DNA of 8,054 nt. Origin: a bacterium. GTDB taxonomy: Bacteria; Latescibacterota; UBA2968; GCA-2709665. The stretch covers positions 1-8,054 of the forward strand of contig JAQCGA010000161.1 in NCBI GenBank assembly GCA_027619145.1, read 5' to 3'. Both the position numbers and the translations under genes were made by a program. The notes beneath the pieces are model-generated. The model ran no database searches and was not told the origin of the DNA. It worked only from the letters and a program-made list of their open reading frames with translations. Below are positions 1 through 6,452 of this stretch, in pieces (position 1 is the stretch's first letter; each line of letters opens with the position of its first letter).

Positions 1-128
1 CGAAACAGGCTTATCAGATGTACCAGGAAGAGGGCGCACAGTTTTTTGCCTGCGGAGCTGCAATTATTATGTTGAAGGCGGGATACCAGGCGATCCGGGC
101 GGAGTTTGACGGGGTGTTTGGGGAATAA
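1..128 (+). CDS. C-terminal end of a possible HpcH/HpaI-type aldolase (5' truncated)
   Basis: The window opens inside this gene; the frame begins at base 3 and gives 41 residues before a TAA stop at 126-128. The tail has the pattern EEGAQFFACGAA, then a hydrophobic segment, then AGYQAIRAEFDGVFGE. This resembles the last strand and helix of HpcH/HpaI (2-keto-3-deoxy acid) aldolases, where a 'G-x-x-F/V-x-A-x-G-x-D' stretch precedes the final helices. The Asp usual in that stretch is Ala here. With only the tail visible the family is a guess; another TIM-barrel lyase or synthase would also fit. That a gene ends here is much more certain than what it encodes. A terminator-like hairpin lies 60 bases downstream, so it probably ends an earlier transcription unit. 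Confidence 0.5.
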   Translation, partial: KQAYQMYQEEGAQFFACGAAIIMLKAGYQAIRAEFDGVFGE

Positions 129-187
129 GATCATAAAGGAAGATGTCGCGCAGAGAGAAACCGGCGGTGTTGCGGGGTTTTCTGTAG

Positions 188-216
188 GGGCAGGCCCCTG
201 CGCCTGCCCGGTTTTT
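188..216 (+). terminator. Hairpin plus T-run, likely intrinsic terminator of the upstream gene
   Basis: A perfect 7-bp stem (GGGCAGG at 188-194, CCTGCCC at 203-209) encloses an 8-base loop and is followed by GG and TTTTT at 212-216. This is the classic layout of a Rho-independent terminator, about 60 bases after the stop of the upstream gene. The same sequence, taken as 185-211, is also a member of a hairpin repeat family whose second copy is at 237-261, so termination may be a secondary role. Confidence 0.6.
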
Positions 217-224
217 GATTCTGG

Positions 225-253
225 TTGTCAATTTTATAGGGGCGGATTATGAT
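225..253 (+). promoter_or_regulatory. Candidate sigma70-type promoter for the URO-D-like gene
   Basis: TTGTCA at 225-230 (five of six matches to TTGACA) is separated by 17 bases from TATGAT at 248-253 (five of six matches to TATAAT). Transcription would begin near 260, giving a leader of about 32 bases before the ATG at 292, with GAGGG about six bases upstream of that ATG. The -10 element lies in the loop and 3' arm of the second hairpin, so hairpin or cruciform formation would compete with promoter opening. This is a consensus match by eye, without transcript evidence. Confidence 0.5.
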
Positions 254-261
254 CCGCCCGG
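237..261. repeat. Second copy of a TAGGGGC...GCCCGG hairpin repeat
   Basis: GGGCGGAT (240-247) and ATCCGCCC (252-259) form a perfect 8-bp stem with a TATG loop. The ends TAGGGGC and GCCCGG are identical to those of the hairpin at 185-211. The inner stem differs but stays complementary: AGG/CCT in the first copy, GGAT/ATCC here. Such paired change means that structure rather than sequence is kept, as in REP-like intergenic repeat families. I see only these two copies in the window. Confidence 0.6.
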
Positions 262-291
262 GTGCTGGTTTGGGACGAGGGAGGGTTTAAA

Positions 292-1372
292 ATGGCAATC
301 GATTTTACGGTGGATCGGTGGGAGAAGATCCGGGAGGATGCCCGGGAGTGGTGGTCTGGAGAGTTGAAGCGTCCGTTGATCCAGATGACGTTGCGAGGGC
401 GCGATCCCGGAAGGTCTGAGCCGGTGCTTCCGGCGTATCACCGGACGGCGTTTTACGATTTTTCGGTGCCAGCCGAAGACGTGGTAGACCGGTGGGACTA
501 TGAGTTGTCGTGTGTGCGGTTTCTGGGGGATGCGTTTCCGGCCCGGATTCCGGATTTTGGGCCGGGGGTGCTGGCGGCGTTTGTGGGTGCGAAGACGGAG
601 GTGGGGAACGATACGGTATGGTTTAAACCGCGTACGGTGATGGAGGTAGGCGAGGTCCGGTTCGAGTACGATGCGGACAACCCGTGGTATAAACGGGTGC
701 GAGATCTGATGCGTGCGGCGCTGGTACGATGGGAGGGGCTGGTGCAGGTTGGGATGACGGATCTGGGGGGGGAACCTGGATATTCTTTCGACATTTCGGC
801 CCGGGGAGCGGCTGTTGCTGGATCTGTACGATCATCCGGAAGATGTGAAGCGGGTGACGTGGGATGCGCACGAGGCGTGGTGGCGGTATTACGAGGAACT
901 GAACAATATTCTGCAGCCGGTGAATCCAGGGTATACGGCGTGGACGCATATTTACTCGGAGGCGCCGTATTACATGTTGCAGTGCGATTTCTGCTACATG
1001 ATTGGTCCGGAGATGTTTGACGAGTTCGTGAAGCCCGAACTGGCGGCGTCCTGCCGGCGGTTGACGAATCCGTTTTATCATCTGGATGGGCCGGGGCAGT
1101 TGCCGCACCTGGATTCGCTGTTGGAAATTGAAGAACTGAAAGGGGTGCAGTGGATCCCCGGGACGGGGAACCCAGATTTCCGGTTCTGGCCGGAGGTGTA
1201 CCGGAAGATCCGGAAGGCAGGGAAGCGAATACAGTTTGCCGGGACGATGGAGACGTTTGAGACAATTGTGGCACAACTGGGGAGTGCGGAAGGGATTGTG
1301 TTTATGGGGACGGCGGATATGTCCGAGGAGCGGGAGGTGATGGGGTTTCTGGAAAAGTATGGGGTAATTTAA
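292..1372 (+). CDS. URO-D-like (uroporphyrinogen decarboxylase superfamily) protein, frameshifted at a G8 run
   Basis: The start is ATG 292, six bases after GAGGG. The frame breaks in the eight-G run at 765-772: after L158-G-G an extra G shifts frame, and without it the protein reads on as N161-L-D-I-L-S-T-F-R-P-G-E-R-L-L-L to the TAA at 1370-1372, giving 359 residues. As written, the first frame ends at 1020 with about 80 non-homologous residues and the rest is an open frame to 1372. The FGPGVLAAFVGA segment and the C-terminal barrel with HLDG (restored 263-266) followed by PHLDSLLEIEELKGVQWIPG recall URO-D and MtaA/CmuA-type corrinoid methyltransferases. The zinc-site HxCG of the methyltransferases is HxDG here, so that chemistry is doubtful. 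No heme genes are nearby, which argues for a catabolic or unknown role. The dehydrogenase gene begins 20 bases later. The frameshift may be an assembly error, a real mutation or slippage. Confidence 0.8.
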
Positions 1373-1392
1373 ATAGAGAAAGGATCAGTTCT

Positions 1393-2370
1393 ATGGCAGG
1401 TGGTGTGCCGGAGGATGCGATCCGGGTACAACCGGAGCGGTTGCGGGAGATGACGGCAGAGATTTTCCGGGCGGTGGGGTTACCGGAGGCAGATGCGGAA
1501 CGGGTTGCAGACTGTCTGGTGCAGGTGGATTTGCGCGGGGTGTTCAGCCACGGTACCCGTCAACTTGTGCGGTACGTACGGGAATACCGGTTTGGAGGAT
1601 TGAATCCGAAGCCAGAGATCCGGCTGGTGCGAGAGACGCCGGTGACGGCGCTGTTTGATGGGGATGGTGGGTTGGGGTACCTGGCGGCTACGCGGGCGAC
1701 GGAAGCGGTGATTGAGAAAGCAGATGTACAGGGGGTTGCGATTGCGGGGAGTTGTAACCACGGGCACGTTGGAAGTGAGGGAATTTATGCGCGAATGGCG
1801 CTTGCCCGTGATCTGGCAACGTTTTCTGTAGCCGGAGGGCGTGAATGGGAAAAGCCCGCGAAGCCAGATGCAACGGTGTGGGACGCGATGATGTCCCCGC
1901 CCATGTGTTTTGGGATTCCATCGGCTGAAGGTCCGCCGCTGGTGCTGGATATGAGTGCGAATATGTTTCGAGATTCGTCCCGGATTGAAGAGGCGATGGA
2001 GCGATTTCCAGAGGCATTGATCAAGAGTTTGGGTTTGAAGTTCGTGTCTACCCTGCTGGGAGGGATTCTGGCCGGGGCACTTCCAGAAGGAGAGGGCAAG
2101 TTTTCGGCGGCAAGCCGAGGATTTACGATTGTGGCGTTTCGGCTGGATACGGTCGGAGATGTAGAAGGGTTCAAGCAGGAGGCCGCGCGAATTCTACGGG
2201 AGAGCATGAGTCTCAATCCTTTGCCGGGGCAGGAACGTGCGGAACTGCCGGGTAGTTTGGAATGGAAGCGGGAACAGGACTGGGTGAACGAGGGGATTCC
2301 GCTGGGAAGCGCGCACCGGGAGGCCTTGGCGGGGGTGGCGGGTGAGTTGGGGGTTGAGGTAGCCTGGTAG
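1393..2370 (+). CDS. Ldh_2 family NAD(P)-dependent dehydrogenase (malate/L-lactate/ureidoglycolate type), shortened
   Basis: The 325-residue protein starts at ATG 1393, eight bases after AGGA, and follows the URO-D-like gene by 20 bases. The family signature D-L-R-G-V-F-S-H-G is at residues 46-54, with the conserved His53. The second conserved block, S-C-N-H-G-H-V-G, is at 120-127, followed by IYARMALARD. IPSAEGPPLVLDMS (175-188) matches the family's 'IP...P.vlDmA' strand, and PGSLEWKREQDWVNEGIPL (286-304) its C-terminal tail. Family members such as AllD and YlbC-type enzymes oxidise a 2-hydroxy acid to a 2-keto acid with NAD(P) and are cytoplasmic. Odd points: usual length is about 330-360, and the 'G-W-x-x-D-x-x-G-x-P-T-x-D-P' segment normally found after the VLDM strand is absent; residues 196-215 run directly into the LLGGILAGAL helix. 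The fold is confident and the substrate unknown. Confidence 0.85.
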   Translation: MAGGVPEDAIRVQPERLREMTAEIFRAVGLPEADAERVADCLVQVDLRGVFSHGTRQLVRYVREYRFGGLNPKPEIRLVRETPVTALFDGDGGLGYLAATRATEAVIEKADVQGVAIAGSCNHGHVGSEGIYARMALARDLATFSVAGGREWEKPAKPDATVWDAMMSPPMCFGIPSAEGPPLVLDMSANMFRDSSRIEEAMERFPEALIKSLGLKFVSTLLGGILAGALPEGEGKFSAASRGFTIVAFRLDTVGDVEGFKQEAARILRESMSLNPLPGQERAELPGSLEWKREQDWVNEGIPLGSAHREALAGVAGELGVEVAW

Positions 2371-2409
2371 GCTATTGTTGGCAATTTGCTGGATGAAGAG
2401 GAGAGAGCG

Positions 2410-4119
2410 ATGTTGGAAGGAGAGATTGGGGCGCTGGGGATTATTGAGGAACACGATGTGCCGGTGCCGGTGCGAGATGGTGTGGTGTTGCGGGCAAATA
2501 TATTCCGACCGGACGCACCTGGAACGTTTCCAGGATTGCTTTTACGGACGCCGTATGGGAAGCCTAAGGGTGGGTTCGAGCGGTTTGTACGGTCAGGATA
2601 TGTGGTGGTGACGCAGGATGCACGGGGGCGATATGCATCGGAGGGGGAGTATTTGCCTTATACGGTGGATACGCTGGATGGGCAAGATGGATACGACAGT
2701 GTGGAGTGGCTGGCACAGCAGCCGTTTTGCAATGGGAAAGTAGGTACGTTTGGGGCGTCGTATAATGCGTGGATGCAGTGGTCATTGGCACGATTGCGGC
2801 CACCGCACCTGGTGGCGATGTGCGCGTATTCGATTCCGCTTGAGAATACAGAGGTGGATTACTGGGGATCGTTTCGGCCGGGACGGCGTATCAAATGGTG
2901 GCTGACGACGATCGCGCCGGATATTCGACGGCGAAAGAATTTACCTGGACCGCAGACGAAAGAGGAGGCCCTAAAAATTTGGGATGAGATTGAGCAAATG
3001 CGGTGGTTGCAATTTATGCCCTGGTTGGAGTTCCCCAAATACTTGCCGGAAGGGATGGCCGAGTACGCAGAGGATTGGCTGAAGCACCCGAATCGGCGCT
3101 GCTGGAAGTTCGACGAGGTACACAAAGAGGTGGAGGTGCCGAACCTGGATTTCAGCGGGTGGTACGATCACTGCGGCGGGACAATGGCGCACCTGGGGCT
3201 GGCACAGAAAAATGGGCGAACGGAGGCTGTGCGGACGCAGACGAAGTTGGTGATTGGACCGTGGAATCACAGCAATCTGGGGAAGCGGAAACAGGGGGAG
3301 ATCGATTTTGGGCCGCAGGCGGAGCTGGATTTGCAACATATGATGGTTCGGTGGTTTGACCTGTGGTTGAAGGGGATCAAAAATGAGGTAGACCAGGAGC
3401 CACCGGTACGGTATTTCGTGATGGGGACAAACCGATGGAAGAAGGCGTCCACGTGGCCGCCGGAAGGGCTGTCCGAGGCGGTGTATTATCTGGACAGCGA
3501 GGGAGGCGCGCATCTGCCGGATGGGTCGGGAGGGCTGGGGACAGGTAGCGCGAGCGGAGAGGCGACAGATACTTATACGTACGATCCCAATGATCCGGTG
3601 CCCACGTTGTGGTCTCGGGCATTGTTTACTTCACCGGCGGACAGGCGGCAATTGGCGTACCGGCAGGATATTCTGGTTTATCGGACGGACCTGCTGGAGA
3701 AAGATGTGGAGGTGGTGGGGTATCCCGAGGTGGTTTTGTACGCGGCGACGTCTGCTGCGGATACGGATTTTTTTGCGCGGCTGGTGGACGAGCATCCGGA
3801 CGGTGGCCCGGCACTGGAGATTTGTTACGGGATGGTGCGCGCCCGACATCGGCATTCGCTGGATCGGGAGGAGTTTATTACGCCGGGAGAGGTGACGGAG
3901 TATCGCATTCGGCTGGGCGCTACGGCCTGTCGATTTTTGAGGGGACATCGGATTCGGCTCGAGATTACGAGCAGCGATTTTCCGAACCACGATCGCAATC
4001 ACAATACGGGTGGAAATGATCTGGCGGAGACGGCGCTGGTTCCGGCAAAGCAGGAGGTGTATCACAGTAAGGCGTATTCTTCGCGGTTAATTATAAGAGA
4101 AGCGGGAATTGACAATTGA
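2410..4119 (+). CDS. CocE/NonD family alpha/beta hydrolase (peptidase S15-type acyl or peptide hydrolase)
   Basis: The start is ATG 2410, with GAGGAG six bases upstream; a TTG at 2386 is in frame but has no comparable site. The product has 569 residues, normal for the family (about 550-670). The N-terminal strand carries RTPYGK, then VVVTQDARGRYASEGEY. The nucleophile is Ser117 in G-A-S-Y-N-A, the acid is Asp253 in S-G-W-Y-D-H, and the base is His287 in G-P-W-N-H. The C-terminal jelly-roll domain has DFFARLVDEHPDGG and GHRIRLEITSSDFPNHDRN, both typical of CocE-like enzymes. Relatives include cocaine esterase, glutaryl-7-ACA acylase and X-Pro dipeptidyl-peptidase, so the bond cut may be an ester, amide or peptide bond. 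No signal peptide is visible, so it is probably cytoplasmic. Its last codons and TGA stop lie in the left arm of the inverted repeat at 4112-4147, so an inserted repeat may have set this C-terminus. Confidence 0.92.
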   Translation: MLEGEIGALGIIEEHDVPVPVRDGVVLRANIFRPDAPGTFPGLLLRTPYGKPKGGFERFVRSGYVVVTQDARGRYASEGEYLPYTVDTLDGQDGYDSVEWLAQQPFCNGKVGTFGASYNAWMQWSLARLRPPHLVAMCAYSIPLENTEVDYWGSFRPGRRIKWWLTTIAPDIRRRKNLPGPQTKEEALKIWDEIEQMRWLQFMPWLEFPKYLPEGMAEYAEDWLKHPNRRCWKFDEVHKEVEVPNLDFSGWYDHCGGTMAHLGLAQKNGRTEAVRTQTKLVIGPWNHSNLGKRKQGEIDFGPQAELDLQHMMVRWFDLWLKGIKNEVDQEPPVRYFVMGTNRWKKASTWPPEGLSEAVYYLDSEGGAHLPDGSGGLGTGSASGEATDTYTYDPNDPVPTLWSRALFTSPADRRQLAYRQDILVYRTDLLEKDVEVVGYPEVVLYAATSAADTDFFARLVDEHPDGGPALEICYGMVRARHRHSLDREEFITPGEVTEYRIRLGATACRFLRGHRIRLEITSSDFPNHDRNHNTGGNDLAETALVPAKQEVYHSKAYSSRLIIREAGIDN

Positions 4120-4147
4120 CAATTGGCAATCATCAATTGTCAATTGT
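4112..4147. repeat. Perfect 14-bp inverted repeat built of AATTGAC units
   Basis: The left arm ACAATTGACAATTG (4112-4125) is the exact reverse complement of the right arm CAATTGTCAATTGT (4134-4147), with an 8-base loop GCAATCAT. It fills the 38-base gap between the hydrolase and transporter genes: the hydrolase stop (4117-4119) is inside the left arm, and the transporter's ribosome binding site begins right after the right arm. It contains two TTGACA hexamers, at 4109-4114 (overlapping its left edge) and 4116-4121, but I found no good -10 at the right spacing. No T-run follows, so it is not a classic terminator. Related AATTG units occur at 7313-7346. Confidence 0.8.
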
Positions 4148-4157
4148 GAGGAGACTC

Positions 4158-5357
4158 ATGAGTCAGGTCACTCCATCCCGTGTGTCCGAGGGAGTTGTTA
4201 CGGGACATACGCCGACCACGTTTGCTTATTATGCTGCATTTATTGTGCTGGGGCTGGGGTTGGCGGCTCTGGGGCCTACGTTGCCGGGGTTGGCAAAGCA
4301 GACGCAGTCCAGTTTGCGGGAGATCAGTTTCCTGTTTACGGCACGGTCGCTGGGGTATATGTGTGGGGCTTTGCTGGGTGGGCGACTGTACGATCGGGTG
4401 TCGGGGCATCCGGTGATGGCAGGGATGTTGGGAGGGGTGGCGGTACTGCTGGTGCTGGTTCCACAGGTACCTGTTTTGTGGATGTTGTTGGCGGTGATGC
4501 TGGTATTAGGGCTTTCCGAGGCAACGCTGGATGTGGGCGGAAATACCCTGTTGACCTGGGTGCACCGGGACAACCTGGGGCCGTATATGAACGCGCTCCA
4601 CTTTTTTTTTGGAGTAGGTGCATTTTTTTCGCCTATTCTGGTTGCCTGGGTGCTGCTGGTCACAGGGGAGATTGCGTGGACGTATCGGTTGCTGGCGCTT
4701 CTAGTGCTGCCCGTGGCACTGGTGCTGTGGCGGTTGCCCAGTCCAGAGATCCAGTCTGCGGATGTAAAAAAGAATGGGCGGGCAGACTCGACGTTGATTG
4801 TTTTGATTGCGCTCAGTTTTTTTCTATGTGTGGGGGCAGAAGTGGGGTTTGCGGGGTGGATTTATACGTATGCGATGACGTTGGGGTTGGCGGATGAAGC
4901 CATGGCGGCATACCTGACGTCTGCATTCTGGGGCGCGTTTACGCTGGGAAGGTTGCTGGGAATTCCCATTGCGTCGCGGTACTCGCCTCGGAAGATTTTG
5001 TGGGGTGATTTGATAGGGTGCGTGTTGAGCGTGGGGTTGATTCTGGTATGGCCGGGATCAACGGCAGTGGTGTGGATTGGGACGTTCGGGTTTGGGCTTT
5101 CGCTGGCGTCTATGTTTGCCACATTGCTGGCTCTGGCGGGTGAATATATGACGATTACGGGGCGGATTACGGGCTGGTTTTTTGTGGGGACGAGTACTGG
5201 CGCAATGACGGTGCCGTGGTTGATCGGCCAATTTTTCGAGTCTGTGGGGCCCCGGGTGACGATGGTTTTTGTTCTGGGTGATTTGATTCTTGCACTGGGG
5301 GTTTTGGGGGGGATGGTGTTGTATCTCCGAAAAATACCCGTTCGGCGGGCATTTTGA
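4158..5357 (+). CDS. MFS transporter, NaGLT1/MFSD4-like (FHS-type)
   Basis: The start is ATG 4158, with GAGGAG at 4148-4153 four bases upstream; the product has 399 residues. Hydrophobic segments are consistent with 12 transmembrane helices and a central cytoplasmic loop near 192-211. The MFS motif A loop between helices 2 and 3 is G-G-R-L-Y-D-R-V-S-G at 74-83. Other segments resemble the NaGLT1/MFSD4 branch: GPTLPGLAKQT (39-49), EISFLFTARSLGY (55-67), DVGGNTLLTW (125-134) and GPYMNALHFFFGVGAFFSP (141-159), where the animal proteins have 'D-x-G-x-N' and 'P-x-M-Q-A-L-H-F'. Known members of this branch carry sugars by proton or sodium symport, so a sugar-like or small organic substrate is plausible but unproven. 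It lies within the cluster and is probably co-transcribed with the hydrolase, making it the likely uptake step. MFS membership is near certain; the branch is moderately supported. Confidence 0.9.
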   Translation: MSQVTPSRVSEGVVTGHTPTTFAYYAAFIVLGLGLAALGPTLPGLAKQTQSSLREISFLFTARSLGYMCGALLGGRLYDRVSGHPVMAGMLGGVAVLLVLVPQVPVLWMLLAVMLVLGLSEATLDVGGNTLLTWVHRDNLGPYMNALHFFFGVGAFFSPILVAWVLLVTGEIAWTYRLLALLVLPVALVLWRLPSPEIQSADVKKNGRADSTLIVLIALSFFLCVGAEVGFAGWIYTYAMTLGLADEAMAAYLTSAFWGAFTLGRLLGIPIASRYSPRKILWGDLIGCVLSVGLILVWPGSTAVVWIGTFGFGLSLASMFATLLALAGEYMTITGRITGWFFVGTSTGAMTVPWLIGQFFESVGPRVTMVFVLGDLILALGVLGGMVLYLRKIPVRRAF

Positions 5358-5462
5358 GTGTAGAAGGTAGATATTTTAGAGCGCTTGATACAGATTCCAG
5401 AATTCATTACCTTGGATAGATGTATTCACAGGGTGTTCACCATCGTTTAAAAGGAATATGCG

Positions 5463-6284
5463 ATGAAGCTGATGATTATGACGGATATGGAAGGTGTTGC
5501 AGGGATGTTGAATTTTGAGGACTGGTGTGTGCCGGGTGGGTCGTATTATGATAAAGGGAAGCGACTGCTCACGCTGGAGGTGAATGCTGCAATTGATGGA
5601 TTTTTTGAGGGTGGCGCTACGGAAATTCTTGTGGTGGATGGACACGGGTACGGTGGGATTGATCCGGAGCTTCTGGATGAGCGTGTTTTGTTGATGCGTG
5701 GGCGGGACGAACGGGTGAACCCGTGGAGCCTGGATGCCACGTACGCTGGCCTGGCCTATGTGGGACAGCATGCAAAGGCGGGTACGCCGTATTCGCAAAT
5801 GACGCATACGGGCAGTTTTGGGGTGGTGAATTATGCGATTAACGGGGTTTCGATTGGTGAGTTTGGACAACTGGCTTTATGCGCGATGGAGTTGGGCGTA
5901 CCTACGATTCTGGCAACGGGCGAACAGGCGTTTGCTGACGAGGCAGAAGCATTGGCACCAGGAGTGATTCCCGTTGCGGTGAAGCGCGGTCTGTTGCCGG
6001 ATGGGCTGGATCATCTGGATGCGGATGCGTATGGGAAGGCCAAACTGAGTGCGATTCATCGGTCGCCTGGCCGGGCAAGGAGGTTGATTCGGGAAGGCGC
6101 GGTGAAAGCGATTACGAAGCGAAAGGAGAACCCGAATGGGTTTGGGTACATTGAATTGAAGTCGCCGTATGTGCGTACGGTAAAATACCGCAGCCGGGGT
6201 GAGAACCCACCGTATGAGACACGGGAAGAACATCCGGACAGTATTATCGACTTGATGAATATGCCCTATCAAAGAGTTGGTTGA
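5463..6284 (+). CDS. M55 family D-aminopeptidase, DppA-like (copy 1)
   Basis: The protein has 273 residues, almost the same as B. subtilis DppA (274). The start is ATG 5463, with AAGGA seven bases upstream. DppA-type zinc ligands are all visible: Asp8 and Glu10 in T-D-M-E-G, His61 in V-D-G-H-G, His103 in G-Q-H-A-K-A-G and Glu133 in I-G-E-F-G. The catalytic His115 is in M-T-H-T. DppA forms a ring-shaped decamer that releases N-terminal D-amino acids from short peptides; no signal peptide is visible, so cytoplasmic action is likely. After His115 this copy keeps the F-G-V pattern seen in DppA. It follows the transporter after a 105-base gap holding a small GGTG-TT-CACC palindrome (5432-5441) and a weak TTGATA hexamer (5385-5390) without a convincing -10. 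With copy 2 it suggests hydrolysis of imported peptides or amides. Family confident, exact substrate not. Confidence 0.92.
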   Translation: MKLMIMTDMEGVAGMLNFEDWCVPGGSYYDKGKRLLTLEVNAAIDGFFEGGATEILVVDGHGYGGIDPELLDERVLLMRGRDERVNPWSLDATYAGLAYVGQHAKAGTPYSQMTHTGSFGVVNYAINGVSIGEFGQLALCAMELGVPTILATGEQAFADEAEALAPGVIPVAVKRGLLPDGLDHLDADAYGKAKLSAIHRSPGRARRLIREGAVKAITKRKENPNGFGYIELKSPYVRTVKYRSRGENPPYETREEHPDSIIDLMNMPYQRVG

Positions 6285-6320
6285 AGATATTGGTAGGCAG
6301 GATGCGGATTGCTGGTTCAT

Positions 6321-6336
6321 TGGGTGGCAACACCCA
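6321..6336 (+). other. GNRA-capped hairpin just upstream of the relic gene start
   Basis: TGGGTG and CACCCA form a perfect 6-bp stem around a GCAA tetraloop, which is a stable GNRA loop in RNA. It sits 14 bases before the ATG at 6351. The matching place before the intact Gfo/Idh gene holds a different hairpin (7356-7370), so a hairpin just ahead of this gene's ribosome binding site is kept in both duplicated spacers although the sequence has changed. Confidence 0.5.
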
Positions 6337-6350
6337 TATAGAGGAATTGG

Positions 6351-6452
6351 ATGATTCGGCCTGGTGTTATGGGTTATGAACGGCGGATTCACGGGATGAT
6401 CAATCATGCTATATCGCAAAGTGGAACCGGGCTTGAAAGGAACGTGCGATGA
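6351..6452 (+). pseudogene. Relic 5' end of the Gfo/Idh gene, now a 33-codon ORF overlapping the second M55 start
   Basis: Bases 6351-6430 match the start of the oxidoreductase gene at 7383-7461 in about 64 of 79 positions plus one inserted base (C at 6409). The first 20 codons read MIRPGVMGYERRIHGMINHA, against MIRLGVVGYGRRIHGMIDHV in the intact gene. The inserted base then shifts frame, but the other frame still reads Y-R-K-V-E-P-G, against F-R-K-V-D-P-E. Homology stops near 6431, where the ribosome binding region of the second M55 gene begins. The dinucleotide-binding glycine motif is damaged (second Gly is Glu). The short ORF still has GAGGAA upstream and ends in a TGA that overlaps the next ATG as ATGA, so it could act as a coupled leader. 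No enzyme function is possible. Confidence 0.85.

Noticed and set aside
262..291. Upstream GTG start at 262 for the URO-D-like gene
   Set aside because: The ten extra residues are unlike the rest and 262 lies close to the predicted transcription start; ATG 292 has GAGGG at correct spacing.
1262..1270. GACAATTGT inside the URO-D-like gene as another copy of the AATTG repeat
   Set aside because: It is a single short match within a conserved coding stretch, with no flanking repeat unit, so chance is enough.
498..1274. Long minus-strand open frames across the URO-D-like gene (258 and 217 residues) and similar ones elsewhere
   Set aside because: They lie opposite genes with clear family motifs, are rich in Pro, Arg and Ser as expected from reversed G-ending codons, and have no recognisable domains or good ribosome sites.
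4109..4897. 262-residue plus-strand open frame over the transporter
   Set aside because: It is another frame of the MFS gene; its Gly/Val/Cys-rich translation has no motif, while the overlapping frame has the MFS motif A and twelve hydrophobic segments.
5385..5413. Promoter before the first M55 gene (TTGATA with TACCTT 17 bases later)
   Set aside because: The -35 is fair but the -10 matches only three of six positions, so it is not better than chance in an AT-richer gap.
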